Shown here: positions 40,018 to 45,941 of the stretch, piece after piece
How the letters are laid out: the number at the start of each line of letters is the position of its first letter
Position numbering within the stretch: the stretch's first letter is position 1
Source of the DNA: an uncultured Porphyromonadaceae bacterium
GTDB taxonomy: Bacteria > Bacteroidota > Bacteroidia > Bacteroidales > Muribaculaceae
NCBI GenBank assembly: GCA_947073495.1
Contig: CAMTMX010000013.1
Location: 1-45,941 of the forward strand
Length of the DNA stretch: 45,941 nt
Direction of reading: 5' to 3'
Made by a program: the position numbers and the translations under genes
The notes under the pieces: model-generated
Seen by the model: only the letters and a program-made list of their open reading frames with translations
Told to the model about the DNA's origin: nothing
Databases searched by the model: none

Positions 40018-41223
40018 ATGAGAAAACTTCATATATTCACACTTCTTGCCGCATTCCTCATAATCATAGGATGCACTGAAGAAAAAGATTTTTATTTTTA
40101 CACAACGCAGACAGCCAACGTCAATTTCAAAGCCGTCAACCTGACTGTCGGCTATCCTGACAGTGCACTTTCCGTAAGATATGACGGTTACTTCGATGAA
40201 GTCTGGGCAGAAGGGGAGCGTCGGGACAGCTTCTCCATTGACTATTACCGTATAAACGAATGGGACGGTGAAGAGGAATGGATGGGATATATCAATTTTG
40301 AGCTTAACTATAAAAACGTATTATGGTCCGGAGGATATAACCAGATCGAATTCACTTTCCTTCCATCTTGTCCGGAAGAGAAGGAGGCTAAGTTCACTAT
40401 GCCCGACGGACAGGTGTTTAATGTCACTGCCGACAATCCCACATTCAAATGGACTGTAAGCAAAGAAAAATGGACCGAATCCAACCTTTGGGAATACAAC
40501 CGTCTTATAGCCACTGCTGAAAGCACATATCAACGCGGAGGCAACACAATCTCGGCAAGGGGATACGTCATCATCTCTCTGAGCAATGAAGGTAATTATT
40601 TACGTTATAATTCATACCGAGGGAAATGGTATTGGGACAACTGGGAAGATAATCCGGTTATGACTTTCAAGGGTAATGTAGATTTCACGGTAGAGAATCT
40701 TACGGTGGGAAGCATTGATTTTGCAAGGTCTGAAAAGATTGTGAATGACTATTATCCGTCAATCAGTAGAGAACCCTATGATTATTTCAGCATCGATATC
40801 TATGATCTATATGATTCCGTCCCCGAATATTTATATAAAGAAGATGTATACCTCCAATACACCAACAGAATATGGGCTGCCGGTGATAACCAGCTCAAAA
40901 TAACTTTCCATCCTTCTGAAGATGAACCTAAAGGGGCTACATTTATATTACCCGACGGTAAAGAAGTGTTCCTACAAGCCTTGGAAGATCGCACTTATGT
41001 CTGGACTCTTGACCGGGAAACCATGGCAAATATCAATATGAACGACGGAAGAATTGCGATTGTAGCATGGAATAATTACTCAGGTGATGATGGAGAACAC
41101 GAAAATCGGGGGGTTGTAGAGATTGACGTTGCTACCGACATCAGATACGATTCCGACATGAAACTTTGGATCCGTGATTATTGGACAGAACAGACCCGTT
41201 CGAACGCGATACGCCGCAAATGA
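40018..41223 (+). CDS. Lipoprotein with two homologous halves, unknown function
   Basis: A 401-aa lipoprotein (lipobox IIIGC, Cys19). Residues 34-209 and 220-389 are a tandem duplication. Anchors align in order: NVNFKAVNLTVG/NVDFTVENLTVG, FSIDYY/FSIDIY, WSGGYNQIEFTFLPS/WAAGDNQLKITFHPS, MPDGQVF/LPDGKEVF, FKWTVSKE/YVWTLDRE and RYNSYRGKWYWDNW/RYDSDMKLWIRDYW. The pattern suggests two beta-sandwich domains rich in Trp and Tyr, as in glycan- or protein-binding modules, but I know no characterised family. It begins 39 bp after the first barrel gene and is followed by the second. Confidence 0.75.
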   Translation: MRKLHIFTLLAAFLIIIGCTEEKDFYFYTTQTANVNFKAVNLTVGYPDSALSVRYDGYFDEVWAEGERRDSFSIDYYRINEWDGEEEWMGYINFELNYKNVLWSGGYNQIEFTFLPSCPEEKEAKFTMPDGQVFNVTADNPTFKWTVSKEKWTESNLWEYNRLIATAESTYQRGGNTISARGYVIISLSNEGNYLRYNSYRGKWYWDNWEDNPVMTFKGNVDFTVENLTVGSIDFARSEKIVNDYYPSISREPYDYFSIDIYDLYDSVPEYLYKEDVYLQYTNRIWAAGDNQLKITFHPSEDEPKGATFILPDGKEVFLQALEDRTYVWTLDRETMANINMNDGRIAIVAWNNYSGDDGEHENRGVVEIDVATDIRYDSDMKLWIRDYWTEQTRSNAIRRK

Positions 41224-41271
41224 TCCATGTGCATCTATTTCAACTTTACCAACAATTTTAGAAACAATTAT

Positions 41272-41934
41272 ATGAAAAAGATATTTCTGATAATAGCAAT
41301 ACTGACAATGCCTTTTGCCGCATCGGCTCAAGGATTCAGAGGATTTATCGATATTTTCGGAGGAAATCAATTAGGGGGAGGAATCGATATTCCTGTCCCG
41401 AACTATGACAATGTCACAAATATCAAGAACGATCTCGCTTTCGGTCTTAATGTCACCGGGGGATATCAGATCACCAATTTCCTTTTCGCCGGCGTAGGCT
41501 TCGGTGGATACACTACTATTACGGGAGCCACTACACATGATTATTACACAGAACGGGAACGGGAGTTCCATTCTTTCTATTTCCCGTTTTTTGCCGATGT
41601 CAGATGGACCCTCGACATTGAAAGAAAAATCACACCCTTTGTAGATATGAAAATAGGATATCAGTTTGCTTTCGAAATCAATGAAGGGAGCCTGACCTAT
41701 TATGATTCATACCGTGAAATATATGCAAAAGGAAAGAACGGAGTATACTTCATGCCTTCTGTAGGCGTTCGCTTCGGCAAGGCTTCAGGCTTCAACCTCG
41801 GCATCGCCTACAACTCCTCTATCGGCACCCGATTCCTTCAGAATTATGAAGTAAGCGCCGACAACTACGAACTCCGAGAAGTAGCCAAAACAAATAAGGG
41901 CGTTTTCATGATCACCTTCGGCGCAGATTTCTAA
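41272..41934 (+). CDS. Outer-membrane beta-barrel protein, paralogous to the operon's first gene
   Basis: A 220-aa protein with a signal peptide (MKKIFLIIAILTMPFAASAQ) and a barrel ending in MITFGADF. It aligns with the barrel part of the protein at 39025: GYQITNFLFAGVGFG, FPFFADVRWTLDIERKITPF and FVDMKIGYQFAFE. It lacks the N-terminal CarboxypepD_reg-like domain. I start at ATG 41272 because it gives the signal peptide; 41227 would add a non-signal-like extension. A 35-bp-arm hairpin ends the operon. Confidence 0.8.
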   Translation: MKKIFLIIAILTMPFAASAQGFRGFIDIFGGNQLGGGIDIPVPNYDNVTNIKNDLAFGLNVTGGYQITNFLFAGVGFGGYTTITGATTHDYYTEREREFHSFYFPFFADVRWTLDIERKITPFVDMKIGYQFAFEINEGSLTYYDSYREIYAKGKNGVYFMPSVGVRFGKASGFNLGIAYNSSIGTRFLQNYEVSADNYELREVAKTNKGVFMITFGADF

Positions 41935-41948
41935 CCCCGCAGGCTATA

Positions 41949-42020
41949 AAACTAAAGTCTATATGCTACAAAGGGCATCCGGAAATCCGGATGCCCTTTG
42001 TAGCATATAGACTTTAGTTT
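41949..42020. terminator. 35-bp-arm perfect hairpin between convergent genes
   Basis: Arms 41949-41983 and 41986-42020 are fully complementary with a 2-nt AA centre; the inner part reads GGGCATCCGGA/TCCGGATGCCC. It separates the barrel operon from pgi and can act in both directions. It is the longest perfect inverted repeat seen in the window. Confidence 0.9.
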
Positions 42021-42069
42021 GTTGGTGTACTCACTTTGTTCGCACCACACTCAAGGCCTGAATCAATAA

Positions 42070-42125
42070 GTAATTAGCAATGAGTAATTGCTAATTACTA
42101 ATTACTAATTACTAATTGCTAATTG
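42070..42125. repeat. Heptanucleotide array next to the pgi stop codon
   Basis: Eight contiguous 7-bp units: GTAATTA, GCAATGA, GTAATTG, three CTAATTA and two CTAATTG. The array ends 2 bp from the stop codon of the minus-strand pgi gene (42128-42130). On the pgi strand the units read CAATTAG/TAATTAG, the same family as at 6881 and 14643. Confidence 0.92.
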
Positions 42126-42127
42126 CC

Positions 42128-43465
42128 TTAGAGCTTAGCCTTGATTGCCTCTGTCTCTTTTTCGTAGCCGGGTTTCTCAAGAAGAGCGAACATATTTTTC
42201 TTGTAAGCCTCCACGCCGGGCTGGTTAAACGGATTGACACCGAGGATATAACCGCTGATACCGCAAGCCTTCTCAAAGAAATAGATCAACTGACCGAGAG
42301 AATGTTCGTCAAGCTTGTTGAGCTCGATCTTGATATTCGGCACACCGCCGTCTACATGAGCGATCTTTGTGCCGAGCTCAGCCATCTTGTTGACTTCGTC
42401 GATACGCTTGCCGGCAAGATAATTGATTCCGTCAAGATTTGCAGCGTCTTCAGGTATACGGCGTGTGATTGCAGGTTCCTTTACGGATACGACTGTCTCG
42501 AAGATTGTACGCTCACCTTCCTGAATCCACTGACCCATGGAGTGAAGGTCAGTTGTGAAATCTACGGCTGCCGGGAAAATACCCTTTCCGTCCTTACCCT
42601 CGCTCTCGCCATAAAGCTGCTTCCACCACTCTCCGAAATAATGGAGCTTCGGGTTGTAGTTGACGAGAATCTCGGTCTTCTTTCCGCTCTGATATAATGC
42701 ATTGCGGAGACGTGCATAAACCTCACTCGGATTTTCATCGCCGGGATGCTTGGTAGTCTCCTCCATCTGTGCGGCACCTGCCACAAGTTTCTCAATATCG
42801 AAGCCAGCACATGCAATCGGGAGAAGTCCGACAGGGGTGAGAACCGAGAAACGGCCGCCCACATTGTCAGGGATAACGTATGTCTCATACCCCTCCTGGG
42901 TAGCGAGAGTACGAAGGGCTCCTTTCTTCTCATCGGTCACTGCAACGATAAGGTCTTTCGCAGCTTCCTTGCCTGCCTGCTTCTCAAGGAGTTCCTTGAG
43001 GATACGGAAAGCGATAGCCGGTTCGGTAGTTGTTCCTGATTTTGAAATTACTATGATGCCGAATTTCCTGCCTTCGAGCAGCTTCTCAAGTTCAGCTGTA
43101 TATTCCTCGCCGATATTCTGACCGGCGTAAAGCACTTTCGGATTGTTGGGTGTCGGACCATAGAAATCCGCAAACGAATCAGAGAGAGCTGAAATCACTG
43201 CTTTAGCACCAAGGTAGCTGCCTCCGATACCTACACAAACCACATATTCGCAATTTTCGCGAAGACGGGCTGCAGTCTTATTGATTTTTGCGAGAAGTTC
43301 GGAAGAAGTCTGCGACGGCAGGTTGACCCAGCCAAGAAAATCAGAACCTTCACCGTTCCCTTTTTCAATTTTAGACATCGCCTCTACTGCGGCTGCCTTG
43401 TTTGCCTCATATTCTTTCTCTGCGAAATAGATCGCGTCCTGAATATTGATTTCAATTGATTTCAT
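42128..43465 (-). CDS. pgi: Glucose-6-phosphate isomerase
   Basis: A 445-aa cytoplasmic enzyme that interconverts glucose 6-phosphate and fructose 6-phosphate. Family motifs are [18 protein letters not shown] near 77, [16 protein letters not shown] near 138, [17 protein letters not shown] near 202 and the C-terminal [16 protein letters not shown] near 412. The length is that of the short bacterial type. It is downstream of lysS and gpsA with a 132-bp gap, so it may have its own promoter. Confidence 0.97.
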   Translation of the reverse strand: MKSIEINIQDAIYFAEKEYEANKAAAVEAMSKIEKGNGEGSDFLGWVNLPSQTSSELLAKINKTAARLRENCEYVVCVGIGGSYLGAKAVISALSDSFADFYGPTPNNPKVLYAGQNIGEEYTAELEKLLEGRKFGIIVISKSGTTTEPAIAFRILKELLEKQAGKEAAKDLIVAVTDEKKGALRTLATQEGYETYVIPDNVGGRFSVLTPVGLLPIACAGFDIEKLVAGAAQMEETTKHPGDENPSEVYARLRNALYQSGKKTEILVNYNPKLHYFGEWWKQLYGESEGKDGKGIFPAAVDFTTDLHSMGQWIQEGERTIFETVVSVKEPAITRRIPEDAANLDGINYLAGKRIDEVNKMAELGTKIAHVDGGVPNIKIELNKLDEHSLGQLIYFFEKACGISGYILGVNPFNQPGVEAYKKNMFALLEKPGYEKETEAIKAKL

Positions 43466-43597
43466 TGTCTTTATAATTTAAAATGTTTCGGGCTAATACA
43501 TATTCCAAAAAGATAATGATTTTAGATATCTTTTTGTTCCGGGAAACCACGTGATATAAGAAATATTAAACCTTAAATCCCGATTCCGGAAATAACG

Positions 43598-44596
43598 TTA
43601 AGCAAATGTTTCAAAAATCCGGGAGAAAGCCGACTTGGGCGATTCCCCCTTGTAGAGTATGCGGTAGACGCAATCAAGAATCGGCATCTCCACCCTGACG
43701 GTGGCTTCGTTGATCTCATACATGCAACGTGTGCCATAGTAGCCCTCGGCAACCATCTCCATCTCCATCTTTGCCGCTTTCACGCTATGTCCCTTGCCGA
43801 TCATGGCTCCGAAATTATGGTTGCGCGAAAAGAGACTGTAGGATGTGACAAGCAGGTCTCCAAGATACGCGGAGCGGCATATATCACGGTCCATCGGATA
43901 AATGGCGTCGATAAAAGAGCGCATCTCCCTGACAGCATTACACACCAGCATCGCCTTGAAGTTGTCGCCCGCTTTCATGCCGTTGACCATGCCTGAGGCA
44001 ATGGCATACACGTTCTTCAGCACTGCGGCATATTCAATCCCCTCCACATCTTCCGAGTGGATGGTCTTCAGCCGCACTCCGGCGATAGCCTTGCCGAATT
44101 CGCGGCTTTTTTCAAGATCGTGACATCCTATTGTGAGATAGCTCAGATGGTCGAGCGCAACCTCTTCGGCATGACAGGGCCCCCCTATTACAAGCAGATT
44201 GGAATCGGCACATCCGTAGTTGCGGGCAAACCATTCGGTGACAATCATATTGTCGCCGGGCACAAGCCCTTTAACCGCGGAAACGATATTTTTTCCTGAA
44301 ATATCGGCTGAAATCTTTTCAGCCTCGCTTTTGAAATAAGGGGACGGGATCGCCACCACGAGAGTGTCGGCATCCGCCACCGCCGCGTTTATATCAGAAT
44401 AGAAATCTATACGCGCGGTGTCGAATGTCACATCGCTGAGATAGACTGTGTTGCGGTGATATCGTATAAAATCGTCTATACGCTCCTGACGGCGCACATA
44501 CCAGTTGATGCGGTCGTTATTGTTGAGCAGAAGCTTGGCGAGTGCGGTCGCCCAGCTTCCTGCCCCTATCACTGCTATCTTTCCCAGTCTGCCCAT
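43598..44596 (-). CDS. gpsA: NAD(P)-dependent glycerol-3-phosphate dehydrogenase
   Basis: A 332-aa cytoplasmic enzyme that reduces dihydroxyacetone phosphate to sn-glycerol 3-phosphate for phospholipid synthesis. The NAD-binding motif is IAVIGAGSWATALAKLL near 7, and NIVSAVKGL near 107, VIGGPCHAEEVALDHLSYL near 135, the catalytic-Lys region YAAVLKNVYAIASGMVNG near 188 and NHNFGAMIGKG near 262 are characteristic. Its ATG overlaps the lysS stop by one base (TAATG), so the two are translationally coupled. Confidence 0.96.
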   Translation of the reverse strand: MGRLGKIAVIGAGSWATALAKLLLNNNDRINWYVRRQERIDDFIRYHRNTVYLSDVTFDTARIDFYSDINAAVADADTLVVAIPSPYFKSEAEKISADISGKNIVSAVKGLVPGDNMIVTEWFARNYGCADSNLLVIGGPCHAEEVALDHLSYLTIGCHDLEKSREFGKAIAGVRLKTIHSEDVEGIEYAAVLKNVYAIASGMVNGMKAGDNFKAMLVCNAVREMRSFIDAIYPMDRDICRSAYLGDLLVTSYSLFSRNHNFGAMIGKGHSVKAAKMEMEMVAEGYYGTRCMYEINEATVRVEMPILDCVYRILYKGESPKSAFSRIFETFA

Positions 44597-45941
44597 TACT
44601 CAGCCTCTTCCTCTTCCTGGTTGTCTTTATTCTGTTTCTTTTCCGGACGCATCTGCGGGAAGAGAAGAACTTCCTGAATGGTGGACTGACCCGTCATGAG
44701 CATTGCAAGACGGTCCATGCCGATACCCATGCCGGAAGTAGGAGGCATACCGTATTCAAGGGCGCGGATAAAGTCGCCGTCGATGATCATTGCCTCGTCG
44801 TCACCCTTGTCGGCAAGCTTCATCTGCTCCACAAAGCGTTCATACTGATCGATCGGGTCGTTAAGTTCAGAATATGCGTTTGCAAGCTCCTTGCCGTTGA
44901 CCATGAGCTCGAAACGCTCTGTGAGGCGCGGATCGTTGCGGTGACGCTTGGTGAGGGGCGACATCTCGATAGGATAGTCGATGATGAATGTAGGCTGAAT
45001 GAATGTGCCTTCGCATTTCTCCCCGAAAATCTCATCAATAAGCTTCCCTTTGCCGAATGATTCGTCAACCTCTATATCGTTCTGTTTGCAGAATGCGCGG
45101 AGTTCCTCCTCTGTCTTGCCGGCGATATCGAAACCGGTCTTGTCGAGGATCGCCTGGGTCATGGTGACACGTGGATATGGAGCCTTGAAAGAGATGGTGT
45201 TGTCGCCGACCTGAACTTCTGTCGTGCCGTTCACATCCATACAGATCTTCTCAAGCATCTTCTCTGTGAAATCCATCATCCAGTTATAGTCTTTGTAAGA
45301 CACGTAGATCTCCATGCAGGTGAACTCCGGATTGTGGGTCCTGTCCATACCTTCATTGCGGAAGTTCTTTGAGAACTCATAGACTCCTTCGAAACCGCCC
45401 ACGATAAGGCGTTTCAGATAAAGCTCGTCGGCGATACGGAGATACAGGGGTATGTCGAGCGCATTGTGATGGGTGATGAACGGACGTGCGGATGCGCCGC
45501 CGGGAATAGCCTGAAGGATAGGAGTCTCCACCTCGACATATCCGTGAGAATTGAAATACTCACGCATTGAGTTGAACATCCTTGTGCGTTTCAGGAAAAT
45601 ATCTTTGATCCCTTTGTTGACCACGAGGTCTACGTAACGCTGACGGTAACGCTGCTCGGGATCCGTGAAGGCATCGTAAGCCTTACCATCCTTCATTTTT
45701 ACCACCGGGAGAGGACGAAGGCTCTTTGAAAGCACCGTGATCTCTTCCGCATGGATAGAGATTTCTCCCATCTGCGTACGGAACACGTAGCCCTTCACTC
45801 CGATAAAGTCGCCTATATCGAGAAGCTTCTTGAAGACAACGTTATACATATCCTTGTCTTCACCCGGACAGAGGTCGTCGCGACTTACATACACCTGTAT
45901 GCGCCCCTCTGCGTCTTGAAGTTCCATGAATGACGCCTTCC
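44596..45941 (-). CDS. lysS: Lysyl-tRNA synthetase class II, 5' end outside the window
   Basis: The C-terminal 448 or so residues of LysRS. The frame continues past the right edge (KASF before [13 protein letters not shown]), so the Met at 45927 is internal and the first part of the anticodon-binding domain is missing. Motif 2 ([19 protein letters not shown]) and motif 3 ([12 protein letters not shown]) are intact, as is [20 protein letters not shown] of motif 1. It charges tRNA-Lys in the cytoplasm. The C-terminus carries a short acidic tail (NQEEEEAE). Confidence 0.97.
   Translation of the reverse strand, partial: KASFMELQDAEGRIQVYVSRDDLCPGEDKDMYNVVFKKLLDIGDFIGVKGYVFRTQMGEISIHAEEITVLSKSLRPLPVVKMKDGKAYDAFTDPEQRYRQRYVDLVVNKGIKDIFLKRTRMFNSMREYFNSHGYVEVETPILQAIPGGASARPFITHHNALDIPLYLRIADELYLKRLIVGGFEGVYEFSKNFRNEGMDRTHNPEFTCMEIYVSYKDYNWMMDFTEKMLEKICMDVNGTTEVQVGDNTISFKAPYPRVTMTQAILDKTGFDIAGKTEEELRAFCKQNDIEVDESFGKGKLIDEIFGEKCEGTFIQPTFIIDYPIEMSPLTKRHRNDPRLTERFELMVNGKELANAYSELNDPIDQYERFVEQMKLADKGDDEAMIIDGDFIRALEYGMPPTSGMGIGMDRLAMLMTGQSTIQEVLLFPQMRPEKKQNKDNQEEEEAE

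Overview
The window looks like a Bacteroidales chromosome, plausibly Muribaculaceae or Bacteroidaceae (the family is not certain). The reasons are SusC/SusD and SusE-position lipoproteins, AraC and hybrid-type sugar regulators, the family's promoter form (TTTG, 19 bp, TAnnTTTG), abundant secreted glycoside hydrolases and a lysS-gpsA-pgi core block. No tRNA, rRNA, CRISPR array or intact insertion sequence was seen.

Layout. (1) 1-1950 is a decayed AT-rich edge: the tail of a gene, a lipoprotein with a TGA just before its lipidation Cys, and fragments of a transglutaminase-type lipoprotein and an O-antigen-ligase/TPR protein carrying a six-copy 18-bp minisatellite and a REPIN-like pair of hairpins. 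(2) 1975-14728 is a beta-mannan/galactomannan locus: GH36 alpha-galactosidase, AraC regulator, sialate-type acetylesterase, GH5 mannanase, then an operon of a truncated IPT/TIG surface lipoprotein, GH26 mannanase, GH130 mannosylglucose phosphorylase, GPH-type sugar symporter and cellobiose 2-epimerase. The enzyme set matches the mannan pathway described in Bacteroides fragilis: mannobiose is released outside, imported, epimerised to mannosylglucose and phosphorolysed. It has no SusC/SusD of its own. (3) 14747-31652, almost all on the minus strand, is a second polysaccharide locus: SusD, a SusC broken by one in-frame stop, a discoidin-type lipoprotein, an ECF sigma factor, an alpha/beta hydrolase, a GH127/146 remnant, a heparinase II/III-type lyase, a beta-helix GH28-like enzyme and an SGNH hydrolase. 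Two plus-strand units, an AlbA/HATPase-type pseudogene and an Rpn-type nuclease, interrupt it. (4) 32004-34808 is a periplasmic-propeller regulator with an AraC output but no kinase or receiver. (5) 35078-38720 holds HU, a TSCPD protein, an ECF sigma factor with a four-TM partner and a second acetylesterase. (6) 39025-41934 is a three-gene operon of two related outer-membrane barrels around a lipoprotein made of two homologous halves, with no function I recognise. (7) 42128-45941 is pgi, gpsA and the 3' part of lysS.

The most informative signals beyond the genes are: a 13-bp motif at exactly the same distance from the -7 box of both the GH36 gene and the mannan operon, a good candidate operator for the local AraC protein; 7-bp tandem arrays sitting on or next to stop codons at four places; perfect intergenic hairpins of up to 35 bp per arm; and the uncharacterised barrel-lipoprotein-barrel operon.
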